From Massilia sp. erpn (GTDB taxonomy: Bacteria; Pseudomonadota; Gammaproteobacteria; Burkholderiales; Burkholderiaceae_D), in assembly GCF_024400215.1 (NCBI RefSeq), contig NZ_CP053748.1:2418001-2482000 (forward strand): DNA of 64,000 nucleotides, read 5' to 3'. A program made the position numbers and the translations under genes. The notes below the pieces were generated by a model. The model made no database searches. It saw nothing but the letters and a program-made list of their open reading frames with translations, and was not told the DNA's origin. Shown piece after piece: positions 8,321 through 16,907 of the stretch (the first letter of the stretch is position 1; the number at the start of each line of letters is the position of its first letter).

Positions 8321-8977
8321 ATGCAAGTTCCTCCCGATACCAAGCCGCGCTGGGAGCGCCGCAAGGATGCCCGGCCGCAAGAGCTGTTGGCTGCCGCCCT
8401 CGATCTGTTTGTCGAGCGCGGCTATGCCTCCACCCGGCTGGAGGATGTGGCGCGCCGCGCGGGCGTGTCCAAGGGCACCTTATATCTGTATTTTGAAAAC
8501 AAGCAGGAGCTGTTCAAGGCCGTCGTGCGCGAAACCATCGGCGAATGCATCGGCCAGGCTGAACTCGACGTGGCCGCCGCCGAGGACGTGCATAGCGCCG
8601 AACTGCTGCGCCTGATGCTGTGGCGCTGGTGGGAGCAGGTCGGTTCGACCCGCATTGCCGGCCTGACCAAATTGATGATGGTCGAAGCCGGCAATTTCCC
8701 CGAGCTGAGCGCGTTTTATAACGAAGAAGTGGCGGCGCGCGGCGACGCGCTCGTGATGCGCATCCTGGAACGCGGCATCGCGCGCGGCGAGTTCCGGCCC
8801 CACGATCCCAAGGTGATGATGCCCATCCTCACGGCGCCGGTGCTGATGCTGGTGATGTGGGTACACAAGTTTTTCCCTTGCGAAAACCATGAGGGCTTGG
8901 ACGCCCATGCCTACCTGAATTCCCTGATCGATGTGGCGCTGAACGGCCTGCTGCCGCGGCCGCCGGAGCGGGAATAA
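8321..8977 (+). CDS. TetR/AcrR-family transcriptional regulator
   Basis: One-component repressor of 218 residues. The DNA-binding domain (about 17-65) contains the helix-turn-helix segment TRLEDVARRAGVSKGTLYLY, followed by the ligand-binding C-terminal domain. I chose the start at 8321 (MQVPPDTKPRWERRK) because the longer frame back to 8135 would translate through the palindromic operator at 8283-8304 and has low-complexity, family-unlike sequence. No efflux operon is adjacent, so its targets beyond its own promoter are unknown. Confidence 0.87.
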   Translation: MQVPPDTKPRWERRKDARPQELLAAALDLFVERGYASTRLEDVARRAGVSKGTLYLYFENKQELFKAVVRETIGECIGQAELDVAAAEDVHSAELLRLMLWRWWEQVGSTRIAGLTKLMMVEAGNFPELSAFYNEEVAARGDALVMRILERGIARGEFRPHDPKVMMPILTAPVLMLVMWVHKFFPCENHEGLDAHAYLNSLIDVALNGLLPRPPERE

Positions 8978-9128
8978 TGGGGCAAGCTTGTGGTTTTTGT
9001 ACGTTCAGCCCCCTTAAAATGCAGACTGTCGCAATTTTCTGTCGGCCCCCGGCATTATCGTTAACATGGGCGTCTGAGCCGTTCAACGCTAAAATGTCGG
9101 ATTATCTAATCTTCACCGAGTCATAAAG

Positions 9129-9782
9129 ATGAATATCGAACAAGCCCGCTTCAACATGGTCGAACAGCAAATCCGTCCTTGGGACGTGCTGGACACGGAT
9201 GTGCTGGATCTGCTGTCGGTGGTCAAACGCGAGAATTTCGTGCCGGCTGCCTACACCAACATCGCCTTCGTGGACACCGAAATCCCGCTGGCGGGCGGCG
9301 AAGCCATGTTCACGCCGAAGCTGGAAGCGCGCATCCTGCAGGATGTGGGCCTGAAAAAACATGAGAACGTGCTGGAAATCGGCACGGGCAGCGGCTACAT
9401 GGCCGCCTTGCTGGCGCACCGCGGGCGCCATGTGACCACGGTGGAAATCTCGCCGGAACTGAAGGCGCAGGCGGAAAAGACCCTGGCCGAGAACGGCGTC
9501 ACCAATGTGACGGTGGAGCTGGGCAACGGCGCCCAGGGCTGGGCCAACGGCGCGCCTTTCGACGTGATCGTGATCTCCGGCGCCCTGCCGGTGCTGCCGG
9601 AAGCCTTCCTGCAGCAGGTCAAGGTCGGCGGCCGCATCCTGGCCATCATCGGCGAAGCGCCGGTCATGTCGGCCCACCTGATCACCCGCGTTTCCGAAGC
9701 CGGCTACGACACGGTCAAGCTGTTCGAGACCAGCACCAAGCCGCTGAAGGACGCCGTGACCCCGTCCCAGTTCACCTTCTAA
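9129..9782 (+). CDS. Protein-L-isoaspartate O-methyltransferase family protein
   Basis: S-adenosylmethionine-dependent methyltransferase of 217 residues in the PCMT family, which repairs isoaspartyl residues. The SAM-binding glycine-rich motif VLEIGTGSGYMAALLA lies near residues 80-95. The N-terminal block FNMVEQQIRPWDVLD is typical of the betaproteobacterial type encoded before tolC. The following rhodanese gene starts 16 bp downstream and tolC comes next, an arrangement I recognise from relatives. Classical PCMTs carry a different N-terminus, so the exact substrate is less certain than the fold. Confidence 0.85.
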   Translation: MNIEQARFNMVEQQIRPWDVLDTDVLDLLSVVKRENFVPAAYTNIAFVDTEIPLAGGEAMFTPKLEARILQDVGLKKHENVLEIGTGSGYMAALLAHRGRHVTTVEISPELKAQAEKTLAENGVTNVTVELGNGAQGWANGAPFDVIVISGALPVLPEAFLQQVKVGGRILAIIGEAPVMSAHLITRVSEAGYDTVKLFETSTKPLKDAVTPSQFTF

Positions 9783-9798
9783 GCCAGGCGGGGGACGC

Positions 9799-10122
9799 AT
9801 GCAACAACTTACTGCTCCCGAACTGGCGGACTGGCTGGCCGATAGCGGCCGGCCAGCCCCGTTCCTGCTCGACGTGCGCGAAGGCTGGGAATTCGAGACC
9901 TGCCATATCGCCGGCTCGACCCTGATGCCGATGAATACCGTGCCGGCCCGCGTCAACGAGCTCGATGAGGAAGCCGCCATCGTCTGCATCTGCCACCATG
10001 GCGCGCGCAGCATGCAGGTGGCGGCTTGGCTGGAGCGCTACGGCTTCAGCAATATCACGAATTTGACAGGCGGCATTCACGCCTGGGCTGTGCAGGTGGA
10101 CAGCGCCATGCCGAAGTACTGA
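9799..10122 (+). CDS. Rhodanese-like domain protein
   Basis: Single-domain sulfurtransferase-like protein of 107 residues. The N-terminal part has FLLDVREGWEFETCHIAGS (about 21-39), and the active-site loop CHHGARS (about 61-67) fits the catalytic Cys-x2-G-x-R-S pattern, so the cysteine nucleophile is present. It sits between the isoaspartate methyltransferase and tolC and probably shares their transcript. The biological sulfur acceptor is unknown. Confidence 0.85.
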   Translation: MQQLTAPELADWLADSGRPAPFLLDVREGWEFETCHIAGSTLMPMNTVPARVNELDEEAAIVCICHHGARSMQVAAWLERYGFSNITNLTGGIHAWAVQVDSAMPKY

Positions 10123-10210
10123 GTTCCGTACCCGGCCGAAGAATAGTTTCAGCGTTAGACCAAGAAGAAATACCTAAAACTTTTTTTTGACGACTCCAAT
10201 GGAGAATGCA

Positions 10211-11527
10211 ATGCAGAGACCTACTATCGCCGTGCTGATCGCCAGCGCGCTGTTTACGCTCAACGCTCAGGCGGCCGACCTGGTCCAGGTATACCAGCAG
10301 GCACTGGCGAACGACGCCACTTATGCCAGCGCGCGTTCCAATCTGGCCGCCGGCCGGGAACGCAGCATCCAGGGCCGCTCTGCCTTGCTGCCGCAGGTTA
10401 ATGTCAGCGGCACCCATATGAAGAACGATGGCACGGTCACGCCGAAAGCCACCAATATCAAGTCCCCGGCCGACAGCACCTCCGGCGATATCAAGCTGAC
10501 CCTGTCGCAGCCCCTGTTCAACTGGGCCAACTGGGAAAGCTACCAGCAAAGCAAGCTGCAGCAGTCGATCTCGGAAGCGGTCTTCGCCCAGTCCGAGGAA
10601 GACCTGATCGTGCGCGTGGCCCAGGCTTACTTCGACGTGCTGACCGCGCAGGACAACCTGACCGCGACCCAGGCGCAGAAGGCGGCCACCACCGAGCAGC
10701 TGGCATCGGCCAAGCGCAACTTCGAGGTCGGCACCCAGACCATCACCGACACGCATGAAGCGCAAGCGGCCTATGACCTGATCGTGGCCCAGGAATTCGC
10801 CGCCATCAACGACCTGGAAGTCAAGCGCGCGGCCCTGCAGCAGATCATCGGCCAGCCGTCCGGCGCCCTGGCGACCCTGCGCACCGGCGTGCGTATCTCG
10901 CCGCCGTCGCCAGCCAGTATCGAGCCATGGATCTCGGCCGCCGAGAGCCAGAACTACGGCGTGGTGGGCGCCAAGCTGAACGCCGAAATCGCCAAGCGCG
11001 AAATCTCGCGCAGCCGCGCCGGCCATGCGCCGACCCTGAACCTGGTGGCGGGCGCCGAGCGCAGCACCGGCACCGGCGGTCCGGCTCCCGCCGTCGGCCG
11101 CAATAACAGCATCGGCCTGCAGTGGAATGTGCCGATCTTTAACGGCTTTGCCGTGACCAGCAAGGTGCGCGAATCGATCTCGCTGGAGGAAAAATCCCGC
11201 AACGATCTGGAGGCGACCCGCCGCCAGGCTTCGCAGAACGCGCGCCAGGCTTACCTGGGCGTGAACAGCGGCCTGGCCACGGTCAAGGCGCTGGAAGCGG
11301 CTGAAGTGTCGAGCAAATCGGCGCTGGAATCGAACAAGCTGGGTTACCAGGTGGGCGTGCGTATCAATATCGACGTGCTGAATGCCCAGCGCCAGTTGTA
11401 CAACACCCAGAAAGACCTGGCGAAAGCGCGCTACGACACCATCATGAATGGTCTGCGACTGAAGGCGGCGGCCGGCTCCTTGAAGCCGGAAGACCTGCAG
11501 CCGATCAACGATCTGCTGGTGAAGTAA
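10211..11527 (+). CDS. tolC: TolC-family outer-membrane efflux channel
   Basis: Outer-membrane component of type I secretion and RND/ABC efflux systems, 438 residues. The start at 10211 gives a signal peptide (MQRPTIAVLIASALFTLNAQ then A-A) and has GGAG seven bases upstream; the open frame extends further, to 10187. The mature chain shows the duplicated TolC layout, with coiled-coil helices in each half (for example near 95-200 and 310-420) and the typical N-terminal start DLVQVYQQALANDATYASAR. The gene is followed by an intrinsic terminator. No inner-membrane pump is encoded nearby, so it is probably a general-purpose TolC. Confidence 0.9.
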   Translation: MQRPTIAVLIASALFTLNAQAADLVQVYQQALANDATYASARSNLAAGRERSIQGRSALLPQVNVSGTHMKNDGTVTPKATNIKSPADSTSGDIKLTLSQPLFNWANWESYQQSKLQQSISEAVFAQSEEDLIVRVAQAYFDVLTAQDNLTATQAQKAATTEQLASAKRNFEVGTQTITDTHEAQAAYDLIVAQEFAAINDLEVKRAALQQIIGQPSGALATLRTGVRISPPSPASIEPWISAAESQNYGVVGAKLNAEIAKREISRSRAGHAPTLNLVAGAERSTGTGGPAPAVGRNNSIGLQWNVPIFNGFAVTSKVRESISLEEKSRNDLEATRRQASQNARQAYLGVNSGLATVKALEAAEVSSKSALESNKLGYQVGVRINIDVLNAQRQLYNTQKDLAKARYDTIMNGLRLKAAAGSLKPEDLQPINDLLVK

Positions 11528-11535
11528 AAAGCAAA

Positions 11536-11557
11536 GGGGCCATCGGCCCCTTTTTTT
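11536..11557 (+). terminator. Intrinsic terminator after tolC
   Basis: A hairpin GGGGCC-atc-GGCCCC begins 9 bp after the tolC stop and is followed by seven T (11551-11557), a textbook factor-independent terminator. Confidence 0.85.
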
Positions 11558-11591
11558 ATCTCATGCGATAGATGCGATAGGGAGGATGGCA

Positions 11592-12272
11592 ATGGCGGTA
11601 AGCGTGGTGCTGTGGGACCTGGATGGAACCCTGATCCAGAGCGAAGACATTCATCTGGATTCCATCGTGCATGCCTGCGCTCTGCATGGCCTGCAGCTGG
11701 AGACGCCGCTGCGGTTGCCGCCCGGCCTGGACGGCCCCGGCGTCTACCGCATCCTGTTTGGTCTGGCGCCGTCGGCGCCGCTGCCCTCCACCTACCACGA
11801 CTGGTATGGCGCCACGGTCGAATACGTGCTGCGCCATGTGCAGCGCGCCGAACCGGCGACAGCGGCAGTGGACTTTTGCAAATGGCTGGCGCAGCAGGGC
11901 GTGGCGCAAACGCTGGTTTCCAATTCCAGCCCGCCCATCCTCGATGCCTCGCTGCGCCACCTGGGCTTGCGCGCCCACTTCCATCACCTGTGCAGCGGCG
12001 ACCAGTTCGCGCGCGGCAAGCCGGAGCCGCAGGTGTATCTGCATGCGGCGCGCCTGCATGGAGTGGACGTGAAAGAGTGCCTGGCTTTCGAGGATAGCCT
12101 GAATGGCGTGATGGCGGCCAAGGCGGCCGGCATCCGCGTGATCGCCCTGTCGGACGACGAGAATGTGCGGCGCGCGGCCGACGCTTTCATTCCTTCCGGC
12201 GACGCGGCCTGCTGGGCCAGCGTGCGCCGCAAATTCGAGAGCGATTTCGATTGGGAGGCCGCGCCGGCATAA
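11592..12272 (+). CDS. HAD-superfamily hydrolase (subfamily IA, phosphoglycolate phosphatase-like)
   Basis: Phosphatase or phosphomutase of 226 residues. HAD motif I WDLDGTL (about 7-13) holds the nucleophile and acid aspartates. Motif II is SNS (near 106), motif III is GKPEPQVYL (near 143-151) and motif IV is FEDSLNG (near 167). A cap insertion between motifs I and II indicates subfamily IA. GGAGG sits 6 bp before the ATG at 11592, whereas the ATG at 11586 is too close to it. The substrate cannot be told from the sequence. Confidence 0.85.
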   Translation: MAVSVVLWDLDGTLIQSEDIHLDSIVHACALHGLQLETPLRLPPGLDGPGVYRILFGLAPSAPLPSTYHDWYGATVEYVLRHVQRAEPATAAVDFCKWLAQQGVAQTLVSNSSPPILDASLRHLGLRAHFHHLCSGDQFARGKPEPQVYLHAARLHGVDVKECLAFEDSLNGVMAAKAAGIRVIALSDDENVRRAADAFIPSGDAACWASVRRKFESDFDWEAAPA

Positions 12273-12291
12273 GGCGCGCCGCCCCCTGTGC

Positions 12292-12705
12292 TTACTGGTG
12301 CAGGCCGCTGCCGCCGGCGTTGAACTGGCGCTCGATCAGCTCGATCTTGTAGCCGTCCGGATCGGTGACGAAGGCAATCACGGTGCTGCCGCCCTTGACC
12401 GGACCCGGTTCGCGCGTGACGTTGCCGCCATTGGTTTTCACCGCTTCGCAGGCGGCCACGATATTGTCGGCCGAGATGGCGATATGGCCGTAGGCATTGC
12501 CCAGGTCATAGCTTTCCACGCCGTAGTTATAGGTCAGTTCCAGCTCCGCGTGTTCCGGGTTGGCACCGTAGCCGAGGAAGGCCAGGGTGTATTTGTATTC
12601 CGGATTGTCGCTGGTGCGCAGCAGCTGCATGCCCAGTACCTTGGTGTAGAAATCAACGGAGCGCTGCAGGTTCCCGACCCGCAGCATGGTGTGCAGAATG
12701 CGCAT
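12292..12705 (-). CDS. gloA: Lactoylglutathione lyase (glyoxalase I)
   Basis: Glyoxalase I converts the hemithioacetal of methylglyoxal and glutathione to S-lactoylglutathione in the cytosol. The 137-residue chain matches the proteobacterial GloA length and opens with the family start [20 protein letters not shown]. Metal ligands expected in GloA are present: His5, Glu57 (in the ELELTYN segment), His75 (in YGHIAI) and Glu123 (in GYKIELIE). The upstream in-frame ATG at 12729 would add eight atypical residues. Neighbours are functionally unrelated. Confidence 0.93.
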   Translation of the reverse strand: MRILHTMLRVGNLQRSVDFYTKVLGMQLLRTSDNPEYKYTLAFLGYGANPEHAELELTYNYGVESYDLGNAYGHIAISADNIVAACEAVKTNGGNVTREPGPVKGGSTVIAFVTDPDGYKIELIERQFNAGGSGLHQ

Positions 12706-12751
12706 GATAGTCCTTCGTATTGCTGGCAAAAGCTGAATTGTATGCGTTTTC

Positions 12752-14068
12752 TCAGTGCGCCGCCGGCGCCACGCGCCAGATCACATTGCCCACATCGTCG
12801 GCCACCAGCAGGGCGCCGGTCTTGTCCTGCGCCACGCCGACCGGCCGGCCATGCGCCTTGCCCTCGCGGCTGAGGAAGCCGACCAGGAAATCGCGCGGCG
12901 GGCCGGCCGGCTTGCCGTTGGCGAAGGGGACGAACACCACCTTGTAGCCGCTGTGCGGCTTGCGGTTCCAGGAACCATGCTGGCCGATGAAGGCGCCGCT
13001 CTGGTAGCTGGGCGGGAACAGCTTGCCGTCATAGAAAGCCAGGCCCAGCGAGGCCGTGTGGCCGCCCAGTGCATAATCGGGCGCGATGGCCTTGGCCACC
13101 AGGTCGGGACGCGGCGGCTTGATGCGCTCATCCACATGCTGGCCGAAATAGCTGTAGGGCCAGCCGTAGAAAGCGCCATCGCGCACCGACGTCAGGTAGT
13201 CGGGCACCAGATCGTTGCCCAGCTCGTCGCGCTCGTTGACCACGGTCCACAGCACCTTGCTGCTTGGCTCCCAGGCCATGCCGACCGGATTGCGCAGGCC
13301 GCTGGCGAACAGGCGCGATTTGCCGCTCGCCAGTTCCAGCTGCCAGATGGCGGCGCGGCCTTCTTCCTTGTCCATGCCGTTCTCGCCCACATTGCTGTTG
13401 GAGCCGACCGCGATGTAGAGATGCTTGCCGTCCGGGCTGGCCACCACGTTCTTGGTCCAATGGTGGTTCAGCGGTGCGCCTGGCAGGTCCATCACCTTCA
13501 CGCCCGCCGCCGCGATCGTGGTCTGGCCCTCCTGGTAAGGGAAGCGCAACAGGGCGTCGGCGTTCGCCACATACAGATTCTTGCCCACCAGGACCATGCC
13601 GAAGGGCGAGTGCAGCCCTTGCAGGAAAACGTGGCGGCTGGTGGCGGCGCCGTCCGGTCCCAGGCCGCGCAGCAGGGTGATGCGGTTGGCCGAGGTGGTG
13701 GCCGCCCCTGCCTTCTTCATCTGCTGCTTGATGATGGCGCCCTTGATGCTCTTGCCCTGGTCCTCCTTGGCCGGTGCATTGCTCTCAGCCACCAGCACAT
13801 CGCCATTGGGCAGCACATACACCCAGCGCGGATGGTCGAGCTCGCGCGCATAGGCGGTGACGCTGAAGCCGGAGGCAGGCACCGGCTTGGCGTCGCCCTG
13901 CCAGCGTTCGACCGGCGCCACGTTCATGGTGGGGATCAGGCTGCGCTCCGGCTCCGGCAGCTGCGGATCGGGGCCGAAGCCGGGCGGATATTTGTTGCTT
14001 TGCGCCAGCGCCAGGGGGCTGGCGCCGATGGTCAGGCAGAGCAGGAGCAGGGCGGTGGCGGGGCGCAT
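12752..14068 (-). CDS. PQQ-dependent sugar dehydrogenase / sorbosone dehydrogenase family protein
   Basis: Periplasmic six-bladed propeller oxidoreductase of 438 residues, with a signal peptide of about 22 residues (ending LALA-Q). The propeller shows typical family segments: [18 protein letters not shown] (near 78), [20 protein letters not shown] (near 153), [14 protein letters not shown] (near 216), [12 protein letters not shown] (near 253) and GSWNR (near 353). Members of this family use pyrroloquinoline quinone to oxidise sugars such as glucose or sorbosone. No PQQ-synthesis genes are in the window, so cofactor supply and substrate are unproven. Confidence 0.85.
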   Translation of the reverse strand: MRPATALLLLCLTIGASPLALAQSNKYPPGFGPDPQLPEPERSLIPTMNVAPVERWQGDAKPVPASGFSVTAYARELDHPRWVYVLPNGDVLVAESNAPAKEDQGKSIKGAIIKQQMKKAGAATTSANRITLLRGLGPDGAATSRHVFLQGLHSPFGMVLVGKNLYVANADALLRFPYQEGQTTIAAAGVKVMDLPGAPLNHHWTKNVVASPDGKHLYIAVGSNSNVGENGMDKEEGRAAIWQLELASGKSRLFASGLRNPVGMAWEPSSKVLWTVVNERDELGNDLVPDYLTSVRDGAFYGWPYSYFGQHVDERIKPPRPDLVAKAIAPDYALGGHTASLGLAFYDGKLFPPSYQSGAFIGQHGSWNRKPHSGYKVVFVPFANGKPAGPPRDFLVGFLSREGKAHGRPVGVAQDKTGALLVADDVGNVIWRVAPAAH

Positions 14069-14077
14069 GGCGTGTCC

Positions 14078-14350
14078 TTAATCGCGTTTGGTGCCGGGCA
14101 GGGGGCGGGCCTGGGCTGCATTGCCGGGCGGCGCCTTCTGCAGGCCGGGCGTGGCGCGGCGGTCGGTATCGACCAGGCCCTGCTCCACGTCAGTCGCGGC
14201 CTGGCGGATCACGCTGCGCGGCTTCTGGTGCTGCACGCCCTCGGGCGATTCGTCGCGCTCGTGCGGCAGGCGCTGGCCGCCGGTGGGGCCGACCGGCGCC
14301 TGGGTATTCACCTTGCGGTCCTGACTATTGGGTGGCGGTTTGCGGTTCAT
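14078..14350 (-). CDS. Small hydrophilic conserved hypothetical protein
   Basis: A 90-residue, highly hydrophilic and probably disordered protein beginning MNRKPPPNSQDRKVNTQ, rich in Pro, Gln, Arg and Glu. No domain is recognised. I chose the start at 14350 because a strong GGGAGG ribosome site lies 7-12 bp upstream; the open frame continues to 14569 but looks non-coding there. It stops 9 bp before the sugar dehydrogenase start on the same strand, so the two may be co-transcribed. Function unknown. Confidence 0.6.
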   Translation of the reverse strand: MNRKPPPNSQDRKVNTQAPVGPTGGQRLPHERDESPEGVQHQKPRSVIRQAATDVEQGLVDTDRRATPGLQKAPPGNAAQARPLPGTKRD

Positions 14351-14507
14351 GGCGTTCCTCCCTGCAAAAGCTTGGCGAAAGACCATCTTAGCCAAGGCCA
14401 CAGATCGCAGTCGCCCGCTTGAAGTGTTGCATCCATGCCTAAGGCTAGTGCTTTTTTTGCATGAAGACGGTAGCATTCTGGTAGGAAATATTTTAAGAAA
14501 GATAAGC

Positions 14508-15422
14508 GTGAACCCTGCTGCCCAGCCTGCACTGCCCCACGACGCCCCCGCCGAATGCCGCAACTGCAATGCGCAGGTAAGCGGTCACTATTGCCACAAC
14601 TGTGGCCAGGAAACGCGCCTGCATGCGCCCAGCTTCAGCGAATTCGCCCATGAATTCATCGGCCATTACGTGGCGCTGGAAGGGCGGCTGTGGGGCAGCA
14701 TCACGCGCCTGCTGTTCCGTCCCGGCCTGCTGACCAATGAATACCTGCGCGGCCGCCGCAAGCGCTATGTCGAGCCGCTGCGCCTGTATCTGAGCCTGAG
14801 CATCATCTTTTTCGCCGTGCTCAAATTTTCCAGTTTCGCCGCCGTGAACTTCGACGACGAGGACGAGAAGAAAGACAGCATCGTGGCGCTGCAAGGCTTG
14901 TCCGACGACGAGGTGAAGAGGAGCAAGTCGAACCTCAATATCGGGACGCGCGCCGCTTCGCCCGGGGATGGCAAGATCCGCGAATTCGCGCCCAGCATCG
15001 CCGAACGCATCGACCGTTTCGACAAGCTGAGTTCGGAAAAGAAGACCGATGCGCTGAGCGACGGCTTCTACAAATACGCCCCCTACGCCGTCTTCCTGAT
15101 GATGCCGCTGTTCGCCTTCTATCTGAAGGTGCTCTACATTGGCAGCGGCCGGCGTTACGGCGAACACCTGCTGTTCGCGCTGCACACCAATGCCTTCGCC
15201 TTCATCGTGTTCGGCATCCTGACCCTGGTCAGCCAGGACTTCGTGCGCTTCGTGCTGTTTTGCTGGCTGGCCGGCTACCTGCCCTGGGCCATGCGCCGCG
15301 TGTACGGCGGTAGCCGCCGCGCCACCCTGCTGCGCTGGTCCGGCCTGATGCTGCTGCACCTGATTTCACTGAGTATCGCCATCATGGTGGCGATGATGGC
15401 GGGCGCGTCCGCCGCCCATTAA
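14508..15422 (+). CDS. DUF3667-type zinc-ribbon membrane protein
   Basis: Protein of 304 residues with an N-terminal zinc ribbon (CRNCNAQVSGHYCHNCG, two Cys-x2-Cys pairs near 18-34), followed by the DUF3667-like block LEGRLWGSITRLLFRPGLL and then about four or five membrane helices. A charged loop of about 90 residues (near 125-210) separates the first helix from the rest. I propose a GTG start at 14508: the only ATG upstream in frame is far away, and sequence in between is not family-like. The proposed start has only a weak AAGAAAG ribosome site. Function is unknown in the family. Confidence 0.7.
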   Translation: MNPAAQPALPHDAPAECRNCNAQVSGHYCHNCGQETRLHAPSFSEFAHEFIGHYVALEGRLWGSITRLLFRPGLLTNEYLRGRRKRYVEPLRLYLSLSIIFFAVLKFSSFAAVNFDDEDEKKDSIVALQGLSDDEVKRSKSNLNIGTRAASPGDGKIREFAPSIAERIDRFDKLSSEKKTDALSDGFYKYAPYAVFLMMPLFAFYLKVLYIGSGRRYGEHLLFALHTNAFAFIVFGILTLVSQDFVRFVLFCWLAGYLPWAMRRVYGGSRRATLLRWSGLMLLHLISLSIAIMVAMMAGASAAH

Positions 15423-15444
15423 GCCGTTCCGGGTTGCGGCCGGC

Positions 15445-15822
15445 TCAGCCCTTGGCGGCCGGCTGCCACAGCTCGACCTTATTGCCGTCCGGGTCGAGAA
15501 ACCAGCCGAAGCGGCCGTAATCGAAGGATTGGACATCGCCCACCAGCTCGGCGCCGCCCTCGGCCACCTGGCGCAGGGCGCCGTCCAGATCGTCCACCAG
15601 CAGATTGAACATGAATTCACGCTTGGACGGCGCGAAATAACCGGTATTGGCTTTGAAGGCACTGAAGACGGTGCTGCTGCCCTCGGGCATGGAGGATGGC
15701 GCGAAGCTTGCGTACTCGCCGCCTTCGACCGGCAGGCCCAGCCAGGTCTGATACCAGCTCATCAGGGCTTGCGGATCTTTCGATTTGAAAAAGATGCCGC
15801 CCACGCCCAGCGCTTTTGCCAT
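15445..15822 (-). CDS. VOC-superfamily (glyoxalase/bleomycin-resistance-like) protein
   Basis: A 125-residue single-domain vicinal-oxygen-chelate protein starting MAKALGVGGIFFKSKDPQAL and ending with DPDGNKVELWQP, which contains the conserved C-terminal glutamate metal ligand of the fold. AGGAG lies upstream of the ATG at 15822, and longer starts would read into the LexA-type box region. The promoter region is shared with the divergent nadK-recN, so this gene could also respond to DNA damage. The reaction is unknown. Confidence 0.8.
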   Translation of the reverse strand: MAKALGVGGIFFKSKDPQALMSWYQTWLGLPVEGGEYASFAPSSMPEGSSTVFSAFKANTGYFAPSKREFMFNLLVDDLDGALRQVAEGGAELVGDVQSFDYGRFGWFLDPDGNKVELWQPAAKG

Positions 15823-15837
15823 GCCATTCTCCTGTTG

Positions 15838-15882
15838 TTGTACTGACAGTCTTGCACTGATATACTGTTTGCATATACAGTG
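15838..15882 (+). promoter_or_regulatory. LexA (SOS) box with overlapping promoter before nadK-recN
   Basis: CTGTTTGCATATACAG at 15865-15880 fits the CTGT-N8-ACAG LexA operator exactly, and the flanks extend it to TACTGT...ACAGTG at 15863-15882. A candidate promoter overlaps it: TTGTAC (15838-15843), a 17-bp spacer, then TATACT (15861-15866). recN is a classic SOS gene, so control of nadK-recN is the likely job. The VOC gene on the other strand starts 40 bp away and could be affected too. Confidence 0.7.
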
Positions 15883-15990
15883 TTCCCGGCGAGCACGGCA
15901 TCGCGCAAGTGCGTAGCCATCCGTGGCGGAAGCCTGCATTATGGTTTACTCTGCTGCGTGTTGCTACCCCCATATTTTTACGAGATTGAT

Positions 15991-16890
15991 ATGCCCGCCA
16001 CGCCTGCCAGCTTTCACACCATCGCGCTGGTCGTCAGACCGAATACCGCCGGCATCGAGGAGTCGGTCAACAGCCTGCTCGCCTTCCTGCAGGCGACGGG
16101 CCGCCGCGTCGTCTTCGAGCAGGCCACGGCCGAGCATCTGGGCCTGCCCGGCATCGCCGTCATGAGCGTGCAGGAAATCGGCGAACAGGCCGACGCCGCC
16201 ATCGTCATGGGCGGCGACGGCACCATGCTGGGCCTGGCGCGCCAGCTGGCGCCCTACAATGTGCCGCTGATCGGCATCAACCAGGGCCGCCTTGGCTTCA
16301 TGACCGATATTCCTCTGGAAGACATGCTGCCCGTGCTGGGCCAGATCCTCAGCGGCAGCTACGAGGCCGAGCGCCGCACCCTGCTCGAAGGGCGCGTGAT
16401 GCGCGACGGCGTGGCCATCCATGTGGGCATGGCGGTCAACGATGTGGTGGTCTCGCGCGGCGCGGGCGCCGGCATGGCCGAACTGCGCGTCGACGTCGAC
16501 GAGCACTTCATGTATAACCAGCGTTCCGACGGCCTGATCGTCGCCACGCCCACCGGCTCCACCGCCTATGCCCTGTCGGCCGGCGGGCCGCTGCTGCATC
16601 CGACCCTGGGCGGCATCGTCATGGTGCCGATCGCGCCGCATGCGCTGTCCAACCGGCCCATCGTGCTGCCCGACTCCAGCCAGATCGTCATCGAGATCAA
16701 GCGCGGGCGCGACATCACCGTCAACTTCGATATGCAGACCTTCGCCAGCCTGATGCCGCAGGACCGCATCCACATCCAGCGCTCGCCGCACGCCATCACC
16801 TTCCTGCACCCCGAGCACTGGAGCTACTACAACACCCTGCGCGAAAAGCTGCACTGGAACGAATACCCGTCCACCGACGGCAAAGTTTAA
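15991..16890 (+). CDS. nadK: NAD kinase
   Basis: ATP-dependent NAD kinase making NADP in the cytosol, 299 residues. The signature GGDGTML (about 71-77) carries the catalytic Asp. It is followed by [13 protein letters not shown] (near 94-106) and the substrate-binding segment [19 protein letters not shown] (near 186-204). The ATG at 15991 is chosen because the longer frame to 15880 would read through the SOS box region. recN starts 17 bp after its stop. In many betaproteobacteria hrcA precedes nadK, but here it does not. Confidence 0.93.
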   Translation: MPATPASFHTIALVVRPNTAGIEESVNSLLAFLQATGRRVVFEQATAEHLGLPGIAVMSVQEIGEQADAAIVMGGDGTMLGLARQLAPYNVPLIGINQGRLGFMTDIPLEDMLPVLGQILSGSYEAERRTLLEGRVMRDGVAIHVGMAVNDVVVSRGAGAGMAELRVDVDEHFMYNQRSDGLIVATPTGSTAYALSAGGPLLHPTLGGIVMVPIAPHALSNRPIVLPDSSQIVIEIKRGRDITVNFDMQTFASLMPQDRIHIQRSPHAITFLHPEHWSYYNTLREKLHWNEYPSTDGKV

Positions 16891-16907
16891 CCATCCTTCT
16901 TGAGACC